The notes: generated by a model not told the origin, from the letters alone. Positions 1-6,448 are shown, counted from the stretch's first letter. The stretch is 6,652 bases of DNA from an uncultured Candidatus Melainabacteria bacterium (GCA_937891325.1 CALAFU010000243.1:1-6652), one strand, 5' to 3'. Program-made: numbers and translations.

Positions 1-1
1 T

Positions 2-466
2 ACATATTTTATAGAGCTTGATATGAACACTGTTTTGGGTGGAGTTCGAGATGATTTTGTAGAAAGAGTCGTAAATAATTTAGGTGAAAACAATATTGTT
101 GCAGTTACTGCATCAAATTTAATCAAAAACTTTGACGGTTTTTCTGATGATTCTTTAAATGCGGATATGACAAAAGCTAAGTTGCTAGAACATGTTTCTG
201 CGTTTTTAGGTGAATTAACAAATGCTGTGACAAGCAAAAAAGAGGTTATTTTAATTACGCTTGGCGGTGAAACTTCGTTCAAATGTTGCCAAGCAATAAA
301 TTCAAACCAATTACAAATTATAGATGAGATTGCTCCACTTGTGGCTTTGACATTAGACCATAAGGCACAGTGGATTGTTTCAAAATCTGGACATATTGGT
401 AGTTCAAACGCTCTAATTGAGATATTGAAATACTTTGAGCAACACGAGCCAGAAGATGAAATGTAA
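2..466 (+). CDS. Four-carbon acid sugar kinase family (DUF1537) protein, C-terminal part, cut by left window edge
   Basis: The reading frame is open to the left edge: the seven codons before the first ATG (position 23) contain no stop. The gene therefore begins outside the window and the ATG at 23 is internal. The 154 visible residues match the C-terminal nucleotide-binding domain of the DUF1537 / four-carbon acid sugar kinase family. A GGET motif lies at visible residues 88-91 (bases 263-274) after a hydrophobic strand (VILIT). It is followed by DEIAP (108-112) and SKSGHIG (127-133), which correspond to the family's GG[DE]T, gE-x-x-P and tKsGgfG blocks. Family members are usually about 400-450 residues, so roughly a third is present. 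Known members phosphorylate four-carbon acid sugars such as erythronate or threonate derivatives in the cytosol. The actual substrate here is unknown, and no partner dehydrogenase or aldolase gene is in view. The acidic tail after the domain is short and the gene ends in TAA. Confidence 0.8.
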   Translation, partial: TYFIELDMNTVLGGVRDDFVERVVNNLGENNIVAVTASNLIKNFDGFSDDSLNADMTKAKLLEHVSAFLGELTNAVTSKKEVILITLGGETSFKCCQAINSNQLQIIDEIAPLVALTLDHKAQWIVSKSGHIGSSNALIEILKYFEQHEPEDEM

Positions 467-495
467 TCTTCATGTCAAGTTTGTTAACTTTTGTA

Positions 496-530
496 AAATT
501 ATTAATTGTATTATTTACAATTAATAATTT
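496..530. repeat. Perfect 15-bp inverted repeat with 5-base loop, upstream of the 552 gene
   Basis: Bases 496-510 and 516-530 are exact reverse complements, separated by 511-515 (ttatt). The arms are almost all A/T with one G:C pair each. No T-run follows on the plus strand (the next bases are ctgtgc), so it is not a standard intrinsic terminator. The right half overlaps the predicted -35 (514-519) of the promoter for the 552 gene. An operator for a dimeric regulator fits this position. An RNA hairpin at the 3' end of the upstream sugar-kinase transcript is the alternative. Confidence 0.75.
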
Positions 531-542
531 CTGTGCTATATT
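514..542 (+). promoter_or_regulatory. Predicted sigma-70-type promoter of the 552 gene
   Basis: TTTACA (514-519), a 17-base spacer, and TATATT (537-542) preceded by TGC (534-536), an extended -10 element. The expected transcription start is about 548-550, only two to four bases before the ATG at 552, so the mRNA would be almost leaderless. In this AT-rich stretch an alternative -10 (TATTAT, 539-544) is also possible and gives the same conclusion. Confidence 0.55.
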
Positions 543-551
543 ATAAGTGTT

Positions 552-1085
552 ATGAACATTACTCCAATTAATAAAAATTACACAGCCCCAAAAAGCATGC
601 AAACTTTGAACTTCGGTTCTAAAGTTAATGCTCAAGTTGGCGAAGCAAACAAAAATTTTTGCACAAAAACAATTGTAAAAAACACACTAAAAGAATTTAG
701 CAATTCTAGAGGTCAATATTTGGCTGATATCGATTTATCTGATATCTACATTCCAAATACTCCAAAAGCTAAAACAGTTGTTCAAACTCCACCAATCGTA
801 TTTGGTAGTGCAGTTAAATGTTTAGCTGACCAACCATTAGCAGACACTTTTGAATTGAAATCAAAAAAACAAGACAAGAATTTGCAAATCCCATTCAAGG
901 GTGCTTATCCTCAATACTTAATCGATCAAGATGGAGTTGTTGAAGATTATGAATGCACTTCAAACGGAATTCAGGATATAGCCTATTCTTCCTACTGCAG
1001 ACCCGCGAGCTATTCTTTTAAAGGGAAAGAGGAAAATATTTTACAAAAGATATGCAAAACCTTAAAAGAATATTTACCATTATAA
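552..1085 (+). CDS. Hypothetical protein with four F-G/F-K-G short motifs (177 aa)
   Basis: I do not recognise a conserved domain. The protein starts MNITPINKNY and carries four short segments of the form hydrophobic-x-F-[GK]-[GS]: LNFGSKV (19-25), IVFGSAV (82-88), IPFKGAY (113-119) and YSFKGKE (154-160). They are separated by polar, low-complexity-like linkers rich in Lys, Asn, Thr and Asp. It has five scattered cysteines (37, 90, 135, 149, 168) and no signal peptide or membrane helix. The C-terminus (about 161-177) is a predicted amphipathic helix. The start is chosen because the MNITPIN opening resembles many small proteins I associate with Gastranaerophilales-type genomes, and because a promoter lies directly before it. 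There is no Shine-Dalgarno sequence. It sits alone between a promoter and a weak terminator and appears monocistronic. Codon use is AT-rich like the neighbours and gives no sign of transfer. Function unknown; motif-mediated binding to a common partner is possible but only inference. Confidence 0.75.
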   Translation: MNITPINKNYTAPKSMQTLNFGSKVNAQVGEANKNFCTKTIVKNTLKEFSNSRGQYLADIDLSDIYIPNTPKAKTVVQTPPIVFGSAVKCLADQPLADTFELKSKKQDKNLQIPFKGAYPQYLIDQDGVVEDYECTSNGIQDIAYSSYCRPASYSFKGKEENILQKICKTLKEYLPL

Positions 1086-1114
1086 TTTCTTAAAAAAGAA
1101 TAAGCAACCGAGTT

Positions 1115-1150
1115 TCAGACCATTTCAATTTATTTAGGGTCTGATTTCTT
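1115..1150 (+). terminator. Possible weak intrinsic terminator after the 552 gene
   Basis: A 7-bp stem (TCAGACC, 1115-1121, with GGTCTGA, 1138-1144) encloses a 16-base loop and is followed by TTTCTT (1145-1150). The stem is short, the loop is long and the T-run is interrupted, so termination may be inefficient. Its position 30 bases after the stop and about 45 bases before the next promoter supports the call. The rest of this 144-base gap (1086-1229) holds only the promoter of the PilZ gene. Confidence 0.45.
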
Positions 1151-1194
1151 GTATCAATATGTATTAATTCTCTTCTTTTTTGAACATAAAACAC

Positions 1195-1223
1195 TTGCAT
1201 TTTTCGCGATTGTCTATTAAAAT
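1195..1223 (+). promoter_or_regulatory. Predicted promoter of the PilZ-TPR operon, leaderless start
   Basis: TTGCAT (1195-1200), a 17-base spacer, and TAAAAT (1218-1223). The expected transcription start at 1229-1231 coincides with the ATG at 1230. The bases just before the ATG (aatagctat) contain no Shine-Dalgarno sequence, consistent with a leaderless mRNA. Confidence 0.6.
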
Positions 1224-1229
1224 AGCTAT

Positions 1230-1847
1230 ATGAGTGATTTAAGTTTAAACCAAAAAGCAAAAATTTTCTTCGATGGTGAAAATGGCATCGAAATGGAACT
1301 AGACTGTTACATCAATGATATTGAAGATGACAGATTGGGATTAGATTATCCCGCAGACGCAGAGACTTTGAAAAAGTACTTGGAAGAAGGTACTCCGATT
1401 GACGTGAAAATCTTTACGCCATCTGGTCTTATGGTGTTTGAATCTGTTGTTATCAACTCTCCTGATGAAGGTTTCGTTGTTGAATATGTAGAAGACGCAG
1501 TTGTTATCCAACGTCGTGACTATTCTCGTTCACCATTGAAAACTAAGTTAGAATTGAAACTAAGAACTGAAACTTTCGTTGCTAGTACAATCGATATTTC
1601 AGGTGGTGGTATCAAATTCTTCTCTAAAGAAGACTTGAATCCGGAAGAAGTCGTTACAGGTAAGTTATATCTTAAAAATTATGATGTACCTGCTAGATTT
1701 GAAGCAGTTATCCTTGATAACCCTTCACTTCAACCTGACGAATACACTCTTGCTTTCACAAATATTGATGAAAAAGAAAGAGATAAAATTATCAAAACTT
1801 GTTTCGCTATTGATATGCAATCAAGACGAAACAGAAATGAAGAATAA
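1230..1847 (+). CDS. PilZ-domain (cyclic di-GMP-binding) protein, YcgR-like two-domain architecture
   Basis: A 205-residue soluble protein with two parts. Residues 1-90 form a beta-rich N-terminal domain of the type that precedes PilZ in YcgR-like proteins. Residues 94-195 form the PilZ domain, with the two c-di-GMP-binding signatures intact: R-x-x-x-R in QRRDYSR (R96...R100) and D-x-S-x-x-G in IDISGGGIKF (D122, S124, G127). PilZ proteins bind the second messenger cyclic di-GMP at this linker/barrel junction and pass the signal on by conformational change, typically to motility, adhesion or exopolysaccharide machinery. There is no membrane segment or output enzyme domain, so it must act through a partner. 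The TPR gene begins 15 bases downstream on the same strand with no promoter between, making that protein the obvious candidate. The start at 1230 is supported by the promoter placed immediately upstream. The c-di-GMP-binding call is firm; the pathway is unknown. A basic tail (QSRRNRN) closes the protein. Confidence 0.88.
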   Translation: MSDLSLNQKAKIFFDGENGIEMELDCYINDIEDDRLGLDYPADAETLKKYLEEGTPIDVKIFTPSGLMVFESVVINSPDEGFVVEYVEDAVVIQRRDYSRSPLKTKLELKLRTETFVASTIDISGGGIKFFSKEDLNPEEVVTGKLYLKNYDVPARFEAVILDNPSLQPDEYTLAFTNIDEKERDKIIKTCFAIDMQSRRNRNEE

Positions 1848-1862
1848 TTTTATTAAATTATC

Positions 1863-3458
1863 ATGAATAAACTTCGAGAAATTGAGAAAAAAATAAATAA
1901 AGAAGTTAAAAATGGTCATGTGCAAAACGCTATCGAAGTTTGCCAAGTTGAGTTACAAAACGACCCAACAAACGCAGATTTACACGTTAGACTTGGCGAT
2001 TTGTATTTAGCATGGCATTTAGATATTCACAACTCTTATCAATATATTGATGAAGCTATTACAGAATATCAAAGAGCTTTAGAAACTTACATTGATTCTG
2101 CTGAAATCTATTTTAAAATAGGTCAAGCTCAATATTTTAAAGGTGATTTAGAAAAAGCCATTAACTATTTGAATATGGCAACAACTAAAAATAAAAACCT
2201 TGCTAAAGCATATTATTTATTGGCTGAAACTTACACCAAAAAGGCTCACTTCTTAGAAGCAATGTTTAACGCAAAACACGCTATCAAGTTAGCGCCTTTA
2301 ACAAGCTCTTCAGCACATTATTTGCTATACAACCTTTACAAGGTTTCATCTTTCAGAAACCCTCTTTCTTGGTGGCGTAGCAAATGGCAATTATTATTAG
2401 CTCTTTTGACATTACCATTTGACAAAATGGCTATCAAGAACGTTGTTCGCTCTTTATCATACTTACAATTCTTGCCGGTATTGCTTAAAGGGTATTATCA
2501 AGTACAAAAAAGTGGCTTAGCTAGTGCAATTGATTTGTACATTGATGCAATCGAAAAAGCTCCTGGGTTTGTGCCTTTATATTGTTTATTAGGAGATATT
2601 TACCGATCAATCGGTCAATATGATGATGCGATTACAGAATACAAAATGGCAATTTGGCTAGACAGTTTGAACATTCCAGCTTACCGCCATTTATGCCAAG
2701 CATACGAAGAACAAGGCGATTACGACAATGCGATTGATATTTATCAAAAATTAATCAGCATCTTGCCTACAATGCCTGAATTCCATTCAAATTTGGCTAA
2801 CTTGTATTACATCAAGGGTGACATCAAAGAGGCTATTTCGCACTACCAATCAGCAATTACGCTTAACCCTAACAAAAAATGGACAAGTATTATCACTCAA
2901 ACTCTTGGTTTTGTTTATCAAGAAAATAAAGGTGATTTGGACGCAGCAATTAGTGCTTACCAAAGTGCATATCTTTTAACTCCAGAAGATATGGATATTT
3001 ACGTAAACTTAGGTTCTGCGTTCTACGATAAAGAAGATTTTGAAAACGCTTTGACTGTATACAGAAGCGCTTTAGACCTTGACCCAAACAATGCAAAAAT
3101 TCACTGTAACTTAGGTTTCTTGTATTGGGGCAAAGGTGATATTGACGAAGCTATTAAAGAATACGAACTTGCTATTGAAAACGACCCAATGTACGACATT
3201 GCATACAACAATTTGGGCGTAATTTACCTTGACGATTTAGGCAGAGTTCAAAAATCAATCGAATTATTCAAAAAATCAATCGAATGTAACCCAAATTATG
3301 CGCTTGCACACTTCAACTTAGCTAGAGCAATTACAATTGTTGGCGACAAGATTGAAGCTGCTAAATTATACCAAGTTGCTCAAGATATTAATAAGGTTAC
3401 AAACGAAATTGACCCTCAAGATATTACAAACAAAATTAACAGTTTGTTCCAATCATAA
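1863..3458 (+). CDS. Tetratricopeptide-repeat (TPR) protein, probable scaffold, co-transcribed with PilZ gene
   Basis: The 531 residues are mostly helical 34-residue TPR units with the expected pattern of small and aromatic residues (W/L/Y-x-x-LG-x-x-Y ... A-x-x-x-Y-x-x-A-x-x-x-x-P). About three repeats occupy residues 37-147, and seven or eight run from about 236 to 510. The best examples start near 237, 271, 305, 378, 412 and 446. Between the blocks, roughly residues 160-215, is a non-TPR hydrophobic/aromatic stretch with W170, W171, W175 and LLLALLTLPF (177-186). There is no signal peptide, so the protein is probably cytosolic, perhaps with peripheral membrane contact through this stretch. 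TPR superhelices are protein-binding scaffolds, and no catalytic motif is visible. The gene lies 15 bases after the PilZ gene, so the two are probably one operon. No Shine-Dalgarno sequence precedes the ATG, and translation may depend on coupling to the upstream gene. It resembles generic bacterial TPR proteins too broadly for a gene name. Confidence 0.88.
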   Translation: MNKLREIEKKINKEVKNGHVQNAIEVCQVELQNDPTNADLHVRLGDLYLAWHLDIHNSYQYIDEAITEYQRALETYIDSAEIYFKIGQAQYFKGDLEKAINYLNMATTKNKNLAKAYYLLAETYTKKAHFLEAMFNAKHAIKLAPLTSSSAHYLLYNLYKVSSFRNPLSWWRSKWQLLLALLTLPFDKMAIKNVVRSLSYLQFLPVLLKGYYQVQKSGLASAIDLYIDAIEKAPGFVPLYCLLGDIYRSIGQYDDAITEYKMAIWLDSLNIPAYRHLCQAYEEQGDYDNAIDIYQKLISILPTMPEFHSNLANLYYIKGDIKEAISHYQSAITLNPNKKWTSIITQTLGFVYQENKGDLDAAISAYQSAYLLTPEDMDIYVNLGSAFYDKEDFENALTVYRSALDLDPNNAKIHCNLGFLYWGKGDIDEAIKEYELAIENDPMYDIAYNNLGVIYLDDLGRVQKSIELFKKSIECNPNYALAHFNLARAITIVGDKIEAAKLYQVAQDINKVTNEIDPQDITNKINSLFQS

Positions 3459-3507
3459 TTATTCTCTTGAAGGAAACTTATACACATGTCTAATTATGTT
3501 CTTTTTT
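3454..3507 (+). terminator. Weak candidate terminator after the TPR gene
   Basis: CATAATTA (3454-3461) pairs with TAATTATG (3491-3498) and is followed by a six-T run (3502-3507). The stem is A/T-rich, the loop is 29 bases, and the left arm overlaps the stop codon, so this is weak support. If it does not function, PilZ-TPR transcripts would read into secA. Confidence 0.25.
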
Positions 3508-3509
3508 AG

Positions 3510-3538
3510 TTGCGGTGAGGTTTTGTCCATGCTACAAT
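3510..3538 (+). promoter_or_regulatory. Predicted secA promoter
   Basis: TTGCGG (3510-3515), a 17-base spacer, and TACAAT (3533-3538) with the extended element TGC just before it (3530-3532). The expected start near 3545 gives a leader of about 19 bases that contains the ribosome binding site. The same TGC-TAnAnT style of -10 precedes the 552 gene. Confidence 0.6.
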
Positions 3539-3551
3539 TAGCGTAACTAAT

Positions 3552-3557
3552 AGGGAG
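3552..3557 (+). promoter_or_regulatory. Shine-Dalgarno sequence of secA
   Basis: AGGGAG is complementary to the 16S rRNA 3' end and lies six bases before the ATG at 3564. It is the only clear ribosome binding site before any of the four genes whose starts are visible, and it fixes the secA start. Confidence 0.8.
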
Positions 3558-3563
3558 AATATA

Positions 3564-6356
3564 ATGATTCAATTTTTATTAAAACTTATGGGCGATCCAA
3601 ACGAAAGAAAAGTTAAAGCGATTATGCCTATAATTGAACACATAAACGCTCTTGAGCCTGAATTTGAAAAACTTTCAGATGATGAATTAAGAGCTAAGAC
3701 TCAAGAATTTAAAGAAATTCTTAAAAATAGAAGAACTTCAGATAATCCAAAAGCTGATAAAATCTTAGAAAAAGAAGCGTTGGATAAAATTTTACCAGAA
3801 GCATTTGCAACAGTTCGTGAAGCAGGTAAACGTGTTTTAAATATGCGTCACTTCGACGTTCAGTTAATCGGTGGTTACTTCTTGCATAACGGTCATATCG
3901 CTGAAATGAGAACCGGTGAAGGTAAAACTCTTGTTGCGACTTTACCGGCATACTTAAATGCCTTGACAGGCAAGGGTGCTCACGTAATCACTGTAAACGA
4001 TTACTTGGCAAAACGTGACAGCGAATGGATGGGTAAAATTTACAAATTCTTAGGCTTAACCGTTGGCGTAATTCTTTCTGGCGGAAGAACTGCGGACGAT
4101 TTTGAGCTTAAACGTCAAGCATACGCTTGCGATATCACTTACGGTACGAACAACGAATTCGGTTTTGATTACCTACGTGATAACATGGCTGGAAGCATGG
4201 ACATGCTTGTTCAAAGACCTTACAACTATGCGATTATCGACGAAGTTGACTCTATTTTAATCGATGAAGCTAGAACTCCATTAATCATCAGCGGTCGTGT
4301 TGAAAAATCTGCTGACACTTATCGTTTAATGGCAAAAGTTGCTCCTCAACTTGAAAAAGTTAGAGATTACGAGGTTGATGAAAAGAATAAAAATATTATT
4401 TTGACAGAAGAAGGTATTGACAGAGCGCAAGAAATTATTGGTTGCAAAGACTTGTTTGATTTGTCTGACAACTACGCTCATCACTTGTTGCAAGCCTTAA
4501 AAGCAAAAGAATTATTCATCAGAGATACTGACTACGTTGTTAAAAATGGCGAAGTTTGTATCGTTGACGAATTTACAGGTCGTTTGATGGAAGGTCGTCG
4601 TTGGTCAGACGGTTTACACCAAGCAATTGAGGCTAAAGAAGGGGTTAAAATCCAAGATGAAACTCAAACTTTAGCAAGTATCACTTTCCAAAACTTGTTT
4701 AGATTGTACCCTAAATTATCAGGTATGACAGGTACTGCGATGACTGAAGAAGCTGAATTTGGAAAGATTTACAACCTTGAAGTTACAACAATTCCAACAA
4801 ACAAACCTGATATCAGAATTAATTACCCTGATGTAATTTACAAGACAGAAAAGCAAAAATATTTGTCTGTTGTTGACGATATTATTGAGCAACACAAAAA
4901 AGGTCGCCCTGTTCTTGTTGGTACAATCAGTATCGAAAAATCTGAATTGTTATCAAAATTATTGAAGGATAGAAATATTCCGCACAACGTTTTAAACGCA
5001 AAACATCACGCAAAAGAAGCATACATCATTGCCCAAGCCGGTAGAAAAGGCGCTGTTACAATCGCTACAAACATGGCTGGTCGTGGTACAGATATTCTTT
5101 TAGGTGGTAATGCTGAATATTTAGCAAAAGAAAAATTAGAAAACGAAGGTATTACACCGGAAGACCCTAATTACGAAGAAAGAAAAGACCAATTATTGGC
5201 TGAAACTCGTGAACAAACTGAACAAGAGCATAAAGAAGTTATCCGAGTTGGTGGTTTGCACGTAATCGGTACAGAAAGACACGAATCAAGACGTATCGAC
5301 AACCAATTAAGAGGTCGTGCCGCTCGTCAAGGCGACCCAGGGTCAACAAGATTCTTCTTATCTTTGGAAGATAACTTGATGAGAATTTTCGGCGGTGAAA
5401 AAATTATTCAACTTATGAATGCACTTAATGTTGAAGAAGATATGGCAATCGAAAACCCTATCATCACAAGACAAATTCAATCAGCACAAAAGAAAGTTGA
5501 GACTTACCACTTCGATATAAGAAAATCAGTTCTTGAATATGACGATGTTATGAATGTTCAAAGGGAAAAATTCTACGAACAAAGACGTAAAGTTCTTTCT
5601 GGTAAAAACTTGTCAGAAGATATTATTTATATGATTGAAAGAGAAATTGACAGACTTTTAAGTAGCTACATTTCTCCACACATGGCAGTTGAAGAATACA
5701 TTGACGAAGATTTAAACACATTAATCAAAGAACTTCACTCAATTGTTCCACAACTTTCTTACATCACTGTAAGCGATATCAAAAACTTGCAATACGCTGA
5801 TATGTACGACAAAATCGTAGATTTAGCAAAACAAAAATATCGTGAACACGAGCAAGAAATGGTTGATTTCTACAACGATGTAATTTCTCAATACGAAGAA
5901 AATCCAGAAAAACAAGAACCATTTGCAGACAACAATATTGCAAGAAACGTAGAACGCGATATTATGTTACAAGTTGTTGATAACAAGTGGATTGACCACT
6001 TACACAACATTGATATCTTGCGTGACGGTATTGGCTTACGTGCTTACGGTCAAAAAGATCCACTTATTGAGTACAAAAAAGAGGCTTATGACTTATTCAA
6101 TAAAATGATGTACGAAATTCAAGGCGAAACAGTAAAACACTTATTCAGAACAAAATTCGGAGTCCAGATTGTACATCAAGAACCTGTTGAAACAAGTCTT
6201 TCAAAAGCAGCAGAAGAATTCGACAGTTCAGAAGACAAGGAAGAAATCGAAGTTAAACCAATTCGCAAAGGTGAAAAAATCGGAAGAAACGATCCATGCC
6301 CTTGCGGAAGTGGTAAAAAATACAAAAATTGTTGTATGAACAAAGTTGATGCATAG
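3564..6356 (+). CDS. secA: Protein translocase subunit SecA (preprotein translocase ATPase)
   Basis: A full-length 930-residue SecA, the motor ATPase that pushes unfolded preproteins through SecYEG at the cytoplasmic membrane. NBD1 carries Walker A RTGEGKT (116-122, K121) and the DEAD-type Walker B DEVD (226-229). The preprotein cross-linking domain falls at about 230-370. NBD2 carries ATNMAGRGTDI (501-511) and the arginine motif QLRGRAARQGDPGS (581-594). The helical scaffold and wing domains follow, including SVLEYDDVMNVQR (655-667) and the two-helix-finger region with WIDHL (809-813) and GLRAYGQKDP (824-833). A charged linker leads to a C-terminal SEC-C zinc-binding motif with C912, C914, C923 and C924 in C-x-C-x8-C-C spacing, which usually binds ribosomes, SecB or phospholipids. 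The length is ordinary and no domain is missing. The start is fixed by AGGGAG six bases upstream and by the typical SecA N-terminus. One deviation is A587 where most SecA proteins have Gly. The gene has its own promoter and strong terminator, so it is probably transcribed alone. Confidence 0.98.
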   Translation: MIQFLLKLMGDPNERKVKAIMPIIEHINALEPEFEKLSDDELRAKTQEFKEILKNRRTSDNPKADKILEKEALDKILPEAFATVREAGKRVLNMRHFDVQLIGGYFLHNGHIAEMRTGEGKTLVATLPAYLNALTGKGAHVITVNDYLAKRDSEWMGKIYKFLGLTVGVILSGGRTADDFELKRQAYACDITYGTNNEFGFDYLRDNMAGSMDMLVQRPYNYAIIDEVDSILIDEARTPLIISGRVEKSADTYRLMAKVAPQLEKVRDYEVDEKNKNIILTEEGIDRAQEIIGCKDLFDLSDNYAHHLLQALKAKELFIRDTDYVVKNGEVCIVDEFTGRLMEGRRWSDGLHQAIEAKEGVKIQDETQTLASITFQNLFRLYPKLSGMTGTAMTEEAEFGKIYNLEVTTIPTNKPDIRINYPDVIYKTEKQKYLSVVDDIIEQHKKGRPVLVGTISIEKSELLSKLLKDRNIPHNVLNAKHHAKEAYIIAQAGRKGAVTIATNMAGRGTDILLGGNAEYLAKEKLENEGITPEDPNYEERKDQLLAETREQTEQEHKEVIRVGGLHVIGTERHESRRIDNQLRGRAARQGDPGSTRFFLSLEDNLMRIFGGEKIIQLMNALNVEEDMAIENPIITRQIQSAQKKVETYHFDIRKSVLEYDDVMNVQREKFYEQRRKVLSGKNLSEDIIYMIEREIDRLLSSYISPHMAVEEYIDEDLNTLIKELHSIVPQLSYITVSDIKNLQYADMYDKIVDLAKQKYREHEQEMVDFYNDVISQYEENPEKQEPFADNNIARNVERDIMLQVVDNKWIDHLHNIDILRDGIGLRAYGQKDPLIEYKKEAYDLFNKMMYEIQGETVKHLFRTKFGVQIVHQEPVETSLSKAAEEFDSSEDKEEIEVKPIRKGEKIGRNDPCPCGSGKKYKNCCMNKVDA

Positions 6357-6362
6357 TTTTTT

Positions 6363-6396
6363 AAGGCGGTGAAATTGAAAATTTCACCGCCTTTTT
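6363..6396 (+). terminator. Intrinsic terminator of secA
   Basis: A perfect 14-bp stem (6363-6376 with 6380-6393) with a G/C-rich base (GGCGGTG / CACCGCC), a three-base loop and a T-run (6392-6396). It begins six bases after the secA stop codon. On the minus strand the stem is followed by A-rich sequence rather than T's, so it should work mainly in the secA direction. Confidence 0.93.
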
Positions 6397-6413
6397 GTTA
6401 GGCATTGCCTGAC
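6397..6413. repeat. Short imperfect palindrome beside the secA terminator
   Basis: GTTAGGCA (6397-6404) and TGCCTGAC (6406-6413) are reverse complements apart from one position that would be a G:U wobble in RNA. The realistic RNA hairpin is a 6-bp stem (gttagg / cctgac) with loop cattg. No T-run follows on either strand. The sequence tgcctgacctacat continues rightward as if part of a longer palindrome whose left half has decayed. Its function is not evident. Confidence 0.45.
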
Positions 6414-6448
6414 CTACATATTGTTTAAAGGTGATTTTTGAGATGATA

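Noticed and set aside
23..25. ATG that could be the start of the first gene
   Set aside because: The frame stays open upstream to the window edge, the visible protein is only the C-terminal domain of a longer family, and no ribosome binding site precedes it.
477..490. Small hairpin aagtt/aactt after the sugar-kinase gene, considered as a terminator
   Set aside because: The stem is only 5 bp and nearly all A/T, and the following T-run is only two bases before a G.
318..635. Minus-strand open frame of 105 codons
   Set aside because: It overlaps two better-supported plus-strand genes and the promoter/inverted-repeat region, and its translation has no recognisable domain.
1681..1866. Plus-strand 61-codon frame across the PilZ/TPR junction
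   Set aside because: It is an alternative frame inside the PilZ gene with no ribosome binding site and a low-complexity Leu/Ile/Asn translation.
3486..3509. Seven-codon ORF (MSNYVLF) before secA, considered as a SecM-like leader peptide
   Set aside because: It is far too short for an arrest peptide and lies upstream of the predicted secA promoter, so it would not be on the main secA transcript.
3337..3546. Plus-strand 69-codon frame spanning the end of the TPR gene and the secA promoter
   Set aside because: It is mostly an out-of-frame reading of the TPR gene, has no start signal, and runs over the secA promoter.
3721..3951. Minus-strand 76-codon frame inside secA
   Set aside because: It is antisense to conserved SecA sequence, including the Walker A region, with no supporting features.
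6363..6396. secA terminator acting also for the minus-strand nucleotidyltransferase
   Set aside because: Read on the minus strand, the hairpin is followed by TTAAAAAA rather than a T-run, so bidirectional function is not supported.
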